A stretch of 64,000 nucleotides of DNA, from NCBI GenBank assembly GCA_022818135.1, contig JAFMSR010000005.1, positions 25,744,117 through 25,808,116 on the forward strand, given 5' to 3'. The notes beneath the pieces were generated by a model, which worked only from the letters and a program-made list of their open reading frames with translations, was not told the DNA's origin and did not search any database. The position numbers and the translations under genes were made by a program. This DNA comes from Saxidomus purpurata (taxonomy: Eukaryota > Mollusca > Bivalvia > Venerida > Veneridae). Below are positions 44,242-57,300 of this stretch, piece by piece. Numbering within the stretch: position 1 is the stretch's first letter; each line of letters starts with the position of its first letter.

Positions 44242-47209
44242 GTGTTCTACTGAACACCCAGTTTCTATTTTCTCTTGACCGACCAAATGATCACAAAGCA
44301 ATGGTATGTTCACTGTTTCATAGACACGTGACTGTTTAAGTGTCAACATTGGTTACTTGATATACACGATTATGTAAAAAAAAAATATTTATATTCCACG
44401 TACGTTCGGTAAATATCACAAAACCAGTTCTGATAATGGTAATTATTGCCTATGTGATAATAACAGACTGTGTGGGAGGTTGTGTTTGACAAACATCCTA
44501 ATTACAATGGTCTGAAAGCACAGCATAATAATAATTCTTTGTGCTGCTTATAAACGAACGGAAAATTCACTATCAAATTTTGTTTGCCTTTGAAGAAATT
44601 TTATAAACAAAGACTTACATACACAAATATGTTAGCACTTACATATGACGTATTGTATCTTTATATTAGAGTGGGTTACATTTGATATCTATGACATCTA
44701 CAACTACGACGTTAAACCCCATTTCCTTATAAAGGCTTCTTTAATAGACGATTTGTGTTTCATACATTGCAAGCCTATCATTTCTCACTTCAAACTGTAT
44801 TATAGATCGATAGTCGGGATTGTCTCTGTGTGACATATTCTACATCTTGGAGATCATCTGCCAAAATCTTATTTTCATTACTCACAACAGGGAAAACTTG
44901 ATACACACTGACAGTCCGCTCTAAATTTTACTGCCTGAAACCTACTTAACACGTCATCTACGGCCATTTGTAAAATAAGAGAAATATATTGCCGATGTTA
45001 TTGCCCACGAAACGGATTTGCCCAATTAAGTAATATTTATGTTCGGAAAGTAGGTCTAAGAAATGTTTAACTTGAAATATACTAAGTTTGTGCAAGAGAG
45101 ATGTAATGATAGCACAAACAAAGCGTTTGATTTCTGACTAAAGGAAAATTCTTCACAGAATAAATTGAAAAGTTAGCAAATTACATGACAAAGTTACGAC
45201 CGAAATTGAATAAATTATGAAATATGAAAATAATTTTGAAATGATATCCGTTTAGTACAATAATATTTCAAACACAATGATATTGTAGCAACTATTAATT
45301 TGCATTTAAAAATTAAACATTTTGCTGTTTAATAAAAATAGAAAACTACACACAATCAACATCTATTTGCTTCTTCGGGTAAATATAGCTTCAACTACAT
45401 GTATGTTTTAAAACTTAATTTACTTTTTAAAGCAAATATAAACTTGCGCGAAAACAAAAAGAATTCTGTAAGTGCAGATAGCTATATAGAATGCACGTTA
45501 TCAATGTGAGATAAATCAATTTTGTTATTATTCGGCTTTGTTAGTTCTCATCTAGATTGACCGGGTGAAGTTTACGCCGGCAATTAGGGGAACACTCATA
45601 ATTTTCTCTACAATTTACTTACAATCAAGTAATGTATATTTCATTTATGTCTGAAGCTTTATGAACCAGATGTTTACCGGGCCCAGGTATGATAATTCAC
45701 ACATTAAAGATTGTAGGTAAAGGTTAATTAAGTGAAGTGTTTCTATGTGCCGTCTCGAGGTTCAACGGAGGTAACTGGATATCATACATTGTGACTATGA
45801 AATAAAATATTTTAAAAACTCAAATTGATTAAATTTGTTTAGTGGCATTCCGAATTTTCGCAGATGAGTTTGTAGACACCCGAATAAGATACTATATTAT
45901 TTTCCCTATTCATTCATGTTAATAAAATATCAGTGGCTCCATATGTAGTCCATGTTTCTTTTCTTTCCCTTTGTATAAACTTTGGAACTACTCTAACGTT
46001 TTCCTTCAGAGAAGTTATTTGAAGAGAAACATATTATAGCATTTAGCTGTAAATTTATCTACGTGGATCTCGAGTCCATCACTCAGATTGAGCTACATCA
46101 CTCGAATTTTCTTCTGAGGCCATTGTATTCCCAAGCATCACTCACATTGGGCTGCGAAATACTTTCTACAAGCCGTACACGTAACTGGCATTGGCCTACG
46201 ATAACCCACTATAATTTTTTACTTCCAAGGCATGACTTACATCGATAACTACTACATACCTATAAACATGGAATAACTCCCCCCTCCCTTGGTCTACGAC
46301 TTTGCAACATAAACATTTCCTTAGAGAAATCACTTGAGAAACATATTATGGTTGTACGAACCACCATAAGCCTAGGCATCACTCGCATTTATCTACGACC
46401 ACTTGGCACCTAGTTTCAACAAATTTATACTTATCCAAATAAATAAATAAATGAATATACACAGTAACAGAATTTGTCATGATACCATACATTTAAATGA
46501 AAGACGGTATAAGTTAACTCAGTAAAAATACTTTAATATTTGTACACTATCTGCTTTGTACGAAAAAAATAAAAGACGGAAAGCTTGTAGACACTGCAGT
46601 GCATTCGATAGTTTTCTCTTACATGTACGTCTGTGTGTACTTATAAAACGAAACGTGGACTACGAACATATTTGTCACTTATTTCAAAGCTCATCAATTA
46701 AACATTTCCATGATATTTGCCTTTCATAATGACCAAACACTGCCTTCACATTTTCATTATTTGCATACAAAAGAGTAAATAATAGACAAGTGATATTTGT
46801 TGAACAGGTATTGACCGAAAGCGTGTCAGTTCAGATTTGACAGAAGTGCTACAATTAAGCAAAGCTACTTCCATTAACATTGCATAACTATATGTCTTGG
46901 CTTGTTAATTTTTAGTGCAGTACATTTTCAGGAATCAACATTAAGGTCAGACATAGTACATTTTAGGTTGTGAAAATTGATACGAGTTTCGCTTATAATT
47001 GTCTCTATGAACAGTTTACCAGATCATGCTTTTATGTGACCACCTGCTTATAATGTATAAGGATAAGAGGATAAAACAATAAGTATATGTGCATCTTAAC
47101 ATACTCAGGCCAATATCAAGCATCTTACCGACAATGCTATTTTCAAATATAATTCTTACAAACATAGTATTACACTCATACGATCTATTAATAGTCTGAT
47201 ACGATAACC
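44242..47209. other. Unassigned AT-rich stretch
   Basis: A weakly repeated phrase CATCACTC..ATT...CTACGA recurs between about 46075 and 46400, possibly a decayed minisatellite. No open frame above 62 codons. Confidence 0.3.
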
Positions 47210-47378
47210 AAAAGAAGAAAGTCCTTACTATTTTCGTTTTCGATTAAAAACAAACAAAAGGATTCATATCAAAAGAAGAAAATCCTTTCTTTTTTCTGTT
47301 TTCACTGAAAAACAAAAGGATGCAATATCAAAAGAAGAAAATCCTTTCTATTTTCTGTTTTCAATGAAAAACAAAAGT
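47210..47378 (+). repeat. Three-copy tandem repeat, period about 60
   Basis: AAAAGAAGAAAATCCTT.CT followed by TTTCTGTTTTCA.TGAAAAAC occurs at 47210, 47271 and 47330 (spacings 61 and 59). Confidence 0.85.
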
Positions 47379-48984
47379 TCTCTCCTAAGAAGTGTGATAG
47401 TAATACATGATAAGCCTATGTCTATTTCTTTGTGTTATATTGTAAAACTAAGTGCAAAAGTACCGAGAAATGTAAACTGGAGTAATGAATGAGTGAGCCC
47501 TGACGTAGACTGACGTAATAATATTTTCTGCTTGTTGTTTGTACAGACTGTTGCCTGTCATCGAGAAAATTGTAATATCAGTGTCAGAAATTAAAGAAGC
47601 CTTATTTAACGCCGCACATAACAACAGACAAAATAGCTGCTGTAACAAAATCTATCATGAGATGAAACATAGTATCAAGTAACTGTACTTTCCTTCTTTT
47701 GTGAATCTGCTAATTAGTTTTTACGTTATGAAGCAAACATTTGAGAAAGGTGAATAATCTGAATGACTAAATGTATTGAATAAAAATGAGTAAATGAATG
47801 AATGAAAAAAAAAGCTGATGAAAACTTTATAGTTATATGAAAATACTCTACCACTGAAACTTTGAAATTGTTATCTTTAGCATTCGCTTACTTTGGACTA
47901 ATCAAATTTAAAGAAATAGGCATGATTAGTTTCAGTAAATGTATATATTAACAATTTAACCCAAAAGAGAGTGTCATGCTGTCACACAAATACGTCCGTC
48001 AAGTTTTTTGGGTCTGCTTCGAAAAAATTAAAACATTTTGTTATGTTTAAATTGCTATATTCCTATATTTTGTGGAGGCTAGTACCATTGACAGAGATTT
48101 TCAATCATTAATGATGGCGTGAACTGTAGCAACAAGATAAACGCATGTAAGTTAGAGAGCTGGTCAAACGATGGAAATTAAAGGGTAATAAATCCGAAGT
48201 GACTAAGGTGATTGGTTTGCTGTTGAAATCGACCGAGATATTACGCCAGTAAAAATTTATAACAAGTTAGTGGAAGAATTCTTCTGGATTTTTTTAAGTA
48301 AGAGATCGAAAAACTCTAAATTTTTCACTTTTTTGGCATTTAAAGAGCAATAACACAGGAATGACTGAGGAAATTTGGCTGGTTATCAATTACAATTACT
48401 TGTAGCATTTAAATTACAAAGTAAAATATCTTACTGGCGAAAATTGCCATTATTTGTAAATGTCATGCTCATTCATAACGTATAGTTATTTTTGTAAATG
48501 TAGCACACTATCTTGTTCAATGATGTTGCAACATGTGAGCGCTCTTTCTCGTGAAAGGAAACAACAAATAACAACAACAGCTGCATGCGTCAACGATGTT
48601 TTAGAGTAGTAAATAGAGCATTTTATTAAAGTTACCATAGTATTTCACGTTATAATATGTAAATGTCACAGATAAAGAAAAAAAAACACTAATTAATAAA
48701 ATTCCACCTGAGGTTCTAACCATACTTGCGATTACTCTCACTTTTTAGTTATTAAGAATGCTTTCTCATAATCTAAAGGTTTTTATATTTCTTGTCATAT
48801 AACGACATGAAATGTGGAATCGAAGATACATAAACAAATTTATGAGATTTGTCCTTGGGATAAAACATTGCAACAACAAAGCAATGTAACACTATTTGAC
48901 ACATTCAAGGACAATTATAGTGGGAAATTTCGCGTGCCTGTTACAGCACTTACTCCATAAAACAACTTTATGCTATTTCGGATG
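47379..48984. other. Unassigned AT-rich stretch
   Basis: A short AATG run lies near 47790. Nothing else is recognised. Confidence 0.3.
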
Positions 48985-49225
48985 GTGGAAATGTGCTTTC
49001 ATTAAAAAATAATAAGCTGTCAGGATGCATTTACATTATCCCTTCATTATCCCTACCATTACTTTGATTTCAATCAATCCTGAAAATTAGCCGCTGCACG
49101 ATATCTGCAACACACTTTTACCATACCTCACTACCATCTGCCAGAACTATTTTTTTCCTGATTATTCCTTTGAGATACGCTGGAAAATGTGACAGTGAAA
49201 TCAATTTATAATGTCTTGGAGCTAT
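48985..49225. repeat. Dispersed repeat, copy 1 (pair with 54183-54385)
   Basis: ATCTGCCAGAACT, CATACCT.ACTA and TTTCAATC.A blocks occur in the same order and spacing as at 54183-54385. On the minus strand both copies encode a similar phrase (VLADGSEVW here, VLADDSQVW there), but no longer conserved frame is shared, so I call it a repeat, not a gene. Confidence 0.6.
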
Positions 49226-51960
49226 CTGATGCTTGAACGAGAGCGGGTCCTTCATGTTAATCACGGAGTAATGTAATGTTACAGTTAGCTGGGGGCTATA
49301 TATCATGAGCTTCGCATTCTGAGGGGAAGACATCATAATATTAAATGTTTACTTTGACATTATATTTATGTTATTTTTTACTATGGAGTCAGAGAAAGCA
49401 TATTGATACATGTTTCTATCCAATAGTTTCACATAACACATTGTTGATTTAAAATGATGAAAAATTTCAGAAAAAAGGGCGAATGCAAGCTTTCACAGAC
49501 TAGTGTATACTACAACGTAAGAAAGGTCACGTGACTTGATTTACATATGTACTCATAATTCCTGTGACCATCTGCATAAAGCCGCCTAAATACTGAACGC
49601 CACTAACTTCCCTTCAAAAATGTTTCGTCACTAAAACGACTGCCGAAACAATTGCATTTGTATTTTTTATATTCTTTCAATCGTATATTAGTATATTCTT
49701 AGCAATAGCTGTTTTTCATTGACTGCTGTTATTTTGGAAATCAGAAGCTTTTATAATGATAGAGTCCAATTTCTTTACAGAATCTTGGTCTGCAATTATT
49801 CTAACCGCGTATAAGAGAACGAACAAATACCATTTCCCTGACTAAGCGTGTCTGAAACTAATGTCGACTAATTATGACTACATTTGTCAACAGCTTCAGG
49901 CACTCTCTATGAAATATTCTAATATTGTTTTTCTTTTATTTAAAGTCTATACTTCTATATTCTGCTGCCTAGCTATATTTAGTATTCGTTATATAAAACA
50001 TTTTGATCGATCTAGTGTTATTTCAGATTGTTATGTAACTGCTTCACGGCATTGATATAACATATGTTGATGCGTGTCAATTTCTGGAACATTTGATCAG
50101 TTCTACTCTACCAAGCTTTCGTAAATATTATACCAATCAAATAAAGCATTCACTTCACAGTACGTTATGGCTAACTTCCACGGCAAAAGATCTTGCTCAA
50201 TTTTTTAAAGTTTCTTTAGCAAACATTCTGTTTACACGGTTTTATGTTTTTGATGAACCCAACAAAGTTCTTTGTTTTTTAAACAAATCTAACAAATTTC
50301 TGTTGTGCTGTTAAACTGATATCTGTAATAAGATAATTCCTGAAAAATTGAGCTTTTTACAACTGTATCTTGAAAATTAACCGAGACATGGTTATTTATA
50401 TGCGCTTAAACTTACATCAGTTGTTGGGGAAACGATTTTTAAGCTTTTTTGACGGCGACAACATGTAACAGGAAAACGAACAGAAAATTAAGATTTTCTT
50501 TTATTACATGTTAATATTCCAAACTGAAATATGTCACATGAGACTTGAAGTGCAAAATATCTGAGAGTTTCAATGCATCTAAAGATATATTTTATTGTGA
50601 TCAAAGGGAGACCGTTATCTTAAAGTAACATTTCACAACAGGTACTTATGCCCTGCTATGTTTCATAAAATGCATGAAATGAAGATTATATCTTGTATCT
50701 TTTACATTCCAGCAGAGTTTATAAAGTGGAATAGATACATACGCACTTGTAGAAGAACTTTGTATTACTGCCAGTGGAGTCAGTTAGGGAGCCAATGAGT
50801 GAATGAATGAGTTGATTAATGAAGACATCGTTGCTTTGAAACAACAAAAAGTACAGGCAAAGACATTTTTTTCATGTTAAGCACATTAACATCTAATTTA
50901 CCAAGACTAAGACATGAGAACGATCGGCTGCTTTCCAGTCATTAAGATAATTGAATAATTAGACGAGGCGGCGACAAATCAACAACAAATGTCAAAGTTC
51001 TAAACTGTAGCGACTCCAAGGCCATTTTTCCAATGTTTTTTTCTAATTTGAAGAATCTCACATGAAGTGATTGTGTTGTCCTTTTACCATTTCAAATTGA
51101 CCTTTATTGCATTTCAGATGCATTAATTGTTTCATTTGCAAGAAATGTTTTTCTCAGAACCTGCCTTCACGAAAGTTTGGCGTCTAGAGCGTAATACTTT
51201 GATCAGTTTCTCGTAACTGTTTGAATACACCTTTAGTCCAGATGGTTAGAAAATGACTTCGATTGAAAGGCAAAATGTACATTATTGATATATTTCAAAT
51301 TAAAATGTAATAATACCAGATATAGAAATGTTGACTTGACAAACATAATGGGCCTTGTTATTTCCTAATTCAATGTAGAGAATATTTAAAAGTAATCCGA
51401 TGCATACATAAAAACAAAATTACTTAGTATGTAAATTCAAGTAGAATATACTTACATGAGTTCTTCTAACCGCTTGTCTATACATCTGAGCAAGTTTCTC
51501 AAGGCGCATTGTTATCATTTTTCAGTAATGTACAGAGCGGGTGTGGGTATCATACTGTAATGTATAATAAGATGTTTTTGTAGTGAAACTAAATGATCAC
51601 TTTGTGAGGAATTTCCTGTTTTCACTTTCTAGAACACTTTTGTGGTGAGTTCGCTCCAGGCCTATGATTTGCTGATAACGAGATGGCGTTATAAATATTA
51701 TGAAACTTTAACTTATAACTTTTAAATTATGATAAATTACGTGCATTGTATGACTGATAACTAAAATTTCACTTTTCATTAAACATATACTACATGTAGG
51801 ATTAATTACGAGTGTTTGTCTGGATTGAATGACTTTTAGTGTAAATGTATTTGTTGTTTCAAAAACTTTTTTCTTTGCCTCTGATTGCTTTTTTTTTGTT
51901 TCTTTTCTAGAAGGCATGTTTTGAGCATAGCTTTATGTGTAAACTTTCTTTAAATAAAGA
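49226..51960. other. Unassigned AT-rich stretch
   Basis: No open frame above 73 codons and no named motif. Confidence 0.3.
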
Positions 51961-51966
51961 TATTAA

Positions 51967-52006
<40 letters not shown>

Positions 52007-52048
52007 ATTATTATTATTACTATTACTATACTACTACTACTACTACTG
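51961..52048 (+). repeat. ATT/ACT trinucleotide microsatellite
   Basis: A long run of ATT units, interrupted once by AATATT, passes into CTA/ACT units at its 3-prime side. Confidence 0.95.
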
Positions 52049-52279
52049 GTGCATCATTTTTTTATATCTTTCACTTGTTAAAAGTTTGAAAATGGAAGCA
52101 TGTATTGTTTTTATATGAAACGCAGCAGGTATCCTACTTCCTCGTTTGGGTTGTATATAGACCCGGCCGTCTTGGATTTCTCCCCCGATGAATTTGCAAA
52201 GACCTGAGTATGACTCCAAATCTGTAATATATACACTGGAACCAAACAAAATTTGAAAATCTAGGGAGTTTTGTTTTAC

Positions 52280-52442
52280 TTGACTGCAATACCAAGTCAA
52301 TGTTGTCCAAAGATTGAGACCTGACTGCAATACCAAGTCAATGTTGTCCAAAGATTGAGACCTGACTGCAATACCAAGTCAATGTTGTCCAAAGATTGAG
52401 ACCTGACTGCAATACCAAGTCAATGTTGTCTAAAGATTGAGA
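52280..52442 (+). repeat. Four-copy minisatellite, period 41
   Basis: TGACTGCAATACCAAGTCAA starts at 52281, 52322, 52363 and 52404. The copies are nearly identical, so the expansion is recent. The 102-codon minus-strand frame over it is a by-product. Confidence 0.95.
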
Positions 52443-52465
52443 TTATTTAACCAAATATATATTTT

Positions 52466-52759
52466 AAATGAGTATACACTTGTAAAAAATCATATTAAAT
52501 ATGAATATAGATTGCATACATTGTGACAGTAATTTTATATCACTCTATTAAATGAGTTATCTATATGCATGCTTGTAAAAAATCATATTAAATATGAATA
52601 TAGATTGCATACATTGTTACAGTAATTTTATATCACTCTATTAAATGAGTTATCTATATGCATGCTTGTAAAAAATCATATTAAATATGAATATAGATTG
52701 CATACATTGTTAGTGTAATTTTATATCACTCTATTAAATGAGTTATCTATATGCATGCA
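52466..52759 (+). repeat. Three-copy tandem repeat, period 93
   Basis: TGTAAAAAATCATATTAAAT starts at 52481, 52574 and 52667. Each unit ends in ATCTATATGCATGC except the first, which starts from a diverged edge. The copies are nearly identical. Confidence 0.95.
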
Positions 52760-53269
52760 CACGGATGTTTTAAATGAGAAGTTAATTGTATTATCTAAAG
52801 CGAATATTCCATTTGAAAGAAGGAAGTCTTTTTAAAAAAAAAGTAATTCTTAATATTTGTTGTATATTCTTTGCATATCAAGGACTAATTTTCACTATAT
52901 TTCTTGCGGAAATTGTGATATTTACCTAACGCTACTGCAGGTGTTTATGCAATGTTAATGCAGTATTATATAATATTTCACCGATCTTTTATGGCAAGTA
53001 GATATCTTATATACATGTATCCGTATATGACATTTTGTGTAACGATAAATGCCAGGTCAGAATGAATATCAAACTTTATGGAAATACACTACATTGCCGG
53101 TTAATTTTCACTCATGTTTTAAAAGAAATTGGTATAACTTAGTTTAGATAATGTGACAGTGACGTAACAGATATATGTGTACACAAAAGTTTACAAGCAT
53201 TGCGTAAACAGGTAGAGCATATTTATAGAGAAGGGTTATAGGCTTTAAAATACATGAACGTAGGGTAGA
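52760..53269. other. Unassigned AT-rich stretch
   Basis: Nothing recognised. Confidence 0.3.
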
Positions 53270-53345
53270 ACGGTGCGTTAGTGCAGTGGGTAGGGCGCTG
53301 GGTGTCTACAATAAAGATTTTAAGGACTGGCTCGATCCTCATCGA
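53270..53345 (+). repeat. tRNA-derived SINE or tRNA pseudogene
   Basis: GTTAGTGCAGTGGGTAGGGC resembles an A box and D arm. GGCTCGATCC, about 50 bases later, resembles a B box with one base missing. Spacing fits a tRNA, but the stems do not close well and the T loop is altered, so an active tRNA is unlikely. Confidence 0.45.
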
Positions 53346-54182
53346 AGCTTAATATTTTTTTCCATTGAATTATTTCAGTATTACTTCAGGTAAAATTTTA
53401 ATTGTGTAGATGTATGCTTCTTTTCAATCTTTTTGGACAATAAACAATAAACGAAAGTAAAATGACTAAAACTTTCAAAGATTCTATAACCATTTCAAGC
53501 ATGAGCATTTCGTGTCATTGGCATCTCGTGTAATGGAATATGTACATTGAACTAGTATTACCAAAACTACGATGATTTGACAAGTAATGAAGGTACATGA
53601 CATTGTTCCTTTGAATTATCTAAAAGGGCAAAATTTGGTTTAATGTGTTCTAAGTACAGTCAGAAAAACATGAATTTAAATGATTATAGAAGTAAACATA
53701 TCAATGAAACAAAAAAAAGAAGAAATAAATTAAAACAATCTTACTGAAAAAAAGAGAGTAAAATTTTGAATGTACAAGTCCCAATATGAACTCATGTTCG
53801 ACACAACCAAAATAATGAGGAACCGTAGTCGTAACCTACTGCACTATAGTGACCGCGACTGCATATAGTGTACAATAATAATATATATTGACATTAATTA
53901 CGCCTAGTGCTCTCCCTTGTAATAAGATAACGTGTTTACCCGATAAAAGTAGACTCTTCTGTTGCGTCATTGTAAAATTATCCTAACCGGACAGTACGTG
54001 TATAATTACAAAACCTTAGAGTTTATCTATTTTTACAAAACATTCTAAATAAAGATTATTCAAACAGACAATGCATGTGTACTTTGGCGCTGATTTTAAA
54101 GAAAATAACGGTAAACGTGCTTCTCGCATGCACTAAATCTCAAATCATACCTATTTTTACATGATAACTTTCTCGTATTGCA
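53346..54182. other. Unassigned AT-rich stretch
   Basis: Nothing recognised. Confidence 0.3.
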
Positions 54183-54385
54183 GATGTGGAAAATGCGATT
54201 TCATTAAATCAAAATAAACTTTCGACATGCGTTTTCATTATCCATTCAATTACTTTAATTTCAATCCACTCTAAAGATAAGCCTATGCATGTTCTCTGCA
54301 GCACACTTCCCCATACCTGACTATCATCTGCCAGAACTGCTTTTCGAGATACGACAGTGGAATCAATAAATGACGTACAAAAAGC
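54183..54385. repeat. Dispersed repeat, copy 2 (pair with 48985-49225)
   Basis: Same orientation as copy 1, with a deletion where copy 1 has CCTGATTATTCCTT. Identity looks like roughly three quarters by eye. Confidence 0.6.
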
Positions 54386-57300
54386 TATGGTATTCCTGAA
54401 CAATGCGGTTCTTATGTAATTATCTTAATGGTGAATAAAAGTAAGCGGGAGACCCCCTTTTCGGACAACACCTTCGGGTCAAAATGTCATGTTTCATTTA
54501 TTTGCATGACAACAATAATAGTACACACATCATTATAGTCTGAGAGTGATTCCCATCAATTTCTTTTGTAAAATTACTCAGACACGAAATAATACAATAT
54601 ATCATATCGATTTTAGGATTGTTCTTCTTAAATGAAATAGGGCTATATGTAATGTCGATAGTACAATAATTTTCGTGTTTATGTAGTCTCAACAAAGCTA
54701 GGCACATATCTTACAGATCTATCTTAAGCAATGACTGAGATGAATTCACAACTCAACAGTTAACTAAAGTGATGAATGTCTAATTCCATTGCTTCATATG
54801 ACCATCACAGTCTTCAGAGTAAAAATGGTGAAATTCGTTTATTGTATCCAGCCGAGAGGGGATTGTATAGAACCCTGCGAAGCATCTAGAATGATGTCTT
54901 TCTATATATAGACTCACAGTAAATACAAATTCAACCATCTCACTTCTCAGACGTACTCACTGAAAAGGTTCTGCCTATTCAATTCTTTAATTGACAAGCG
55001 CTTCCAAAGATTAGAAAGTCTTAGTGATCAGTTTCAAGGTTTCAAGTGACCTTCTTTTGTTCAAAACCACTTTGTTTTCATTTCACTAAGACTGTATGTA
55101 TATATTATATATATATATATATATATTACTCAAACTCCCATGACAATTGTATCAAGTTTCCCGGAAAAAAAGAATACTTTATAGATAAACTTGTTAACAT
55201 TTTTTTACTTTTTGTTGTTGCATACATACAATGTAAAATGATTCAAGTTCAGTCAGTTGAAGGAATATCTTACAAATGTGTCATGCTTTGTCGATGGCTT
55301 ACATTTATCTAATGTGAACAGATGTTAACAAATACATGAAAGAATCGTAACTGTCTAATGATAAGCGACCAATCGCAATCAAGTTCGACCTCGAACCCGA
55401 GCAAGGTAACACACGTATGCATATGGGTTATAGGACGCAGTTAGACGTCTGTTATAAAAGCTAAACAGAATATGTTTTTTACTCATTTTTGAATGTTATT
55501 CAGAACAAATATTTGAGTTTTCGTTTCTCTACCTGTACTATGTATCCTACAGTGACGAAAAATGGTTTTATACACAGGGATATAGTTCTATGATATTTAC
55601 GAATTGTCTAATTAGAAATGTGTGTCGCAAAACTTCGTTTTACTTGCAATAGTTGCAAATGACTTTGGATTTCAAATATCTACTGCGGAAATTTTGGGTA
55701 CAATTTGAATTTCATATGGTGAACGCGAAATGAAAGCTCGGAATTTTAAAAGACAGCCTCAATTTATAGGGACACGTTTGTTTACATTTTAAAAAATGGA
55801 AGGTGCTCTACCGGCCTAAACATGACAGAAAACATTTGAATATGTGGGCTTTTGCGAAAAAAAGAAAGAAAAGAGTATGTCTGACAAAGAAGTCATTGAC
55901 CTATGAATGCAATAAAATGCGGTGTTTGTCTTCATGCAATGACTTCTTGGTAAACTAACAGTGTGTACACATGTTTGGTAAATCCGAAACCTTGTTCTCA
56001 TTTGCACCTTTACTTTCAATAAAAATCTAGCTCAAACATACAAAATGCACATGCATCCGAGGCAGTTCATGACCTATGAGAGGAAGTTGAAATGTTCATC
56101 CAAAGACAATTAGCACTGAGTGAACCCACATTCTGTCCTTTAAAAGCTTAATTGCAGCACGACTGGTTGGTTACAGATCCCACCGCAACAAGACAATACC
56201 ATTTTAAAATAACTAATACCTATCTATTCTAAGTGTTAACAATCAGCTTGTTCAGAACAGAAGTCAAACCCATACTGACAAGTTAAAGTCGAAAAATGAT
56301 ATTATTATAGTCTACATATTCTTAGGCCCATGATCACTTGCTCGTAGTACATATAAGTATGTTTATACATGTGACTTGAAAGACATCTAACCAACGAAGT
56401 GGATAGATATTTATACAATAAGTACTCCCAACATTGCTTGTTAACTCAAAATTACTTGTCAAAAATACATCGCAGTATTTTGTTCCATTATATTGCAACA
56501 GAGTAAGAAGCCCTAATTGGCAACACCTTTTGATGCAAAAACGAAATGATAACAAAAGAAACGTCAGGCATACGTCAACTATTTGAGAGAAAATATTAAG
56601 CAGGTCTATCTTTCTTTTGTTAGTAAATTGTTGTTTTAGACGAGTGTTTAATAAGTATGGTTTCTTTAAAATTGATCAAAAGGGGCAAAATTCACAGCAG
56701 GAAATTGCTTTTAACATTAAATACGTAAGACATGTTTGTTTTGCAGTTTATTCTTCTTATTTGTAACCCAGTTGATATCTATCTTATCACACAAACGTCA
56801 TTTAGATTGTTTATTTTTAAATACTTTTTCAAAAAAGTACTACACAAACCCGAATTCTGAACTTGGCATCTTCTGTCTAAACTGACATTGGAATATTTGA
56901 CAGTTCACGTTACTTTTTATTTATCTACTGGCCAGACATGTCAGACTGTGCGCCCACGTCGAACTATAATACACTTCAATTAATCATATAGGCTGCAAAA
57001 AACGGAGAACATACCGATGCAGACATTACATTGTTTGGGACAACCTTGATGGCAAGTTTATGGCAAAAAATGTATTACGGAACATTGTATCTTTACATTA
57101 TACTTCTGCAGGAAATCTAGTCATAATAGTTTTGCAGTAGGAATAGAGTTGCATGCATACTATTTTGGTCATGATTTTCACATTTTCGAAAGCCTATCTG
57201 TGGGTTGGATATGCTTTACATATCAGTTTTGTTTTCGATGCTTAAAAAGTTCCTACGATATTTTGCTTTTCGTATGGAAAAAAATTGCAAACTTTTTAAG

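Noticed and set aside
52043..52351. 102-codon minus-strand frame
   Set aside because: Part of it is a translation of the 41-base minisatellite; not a gene.
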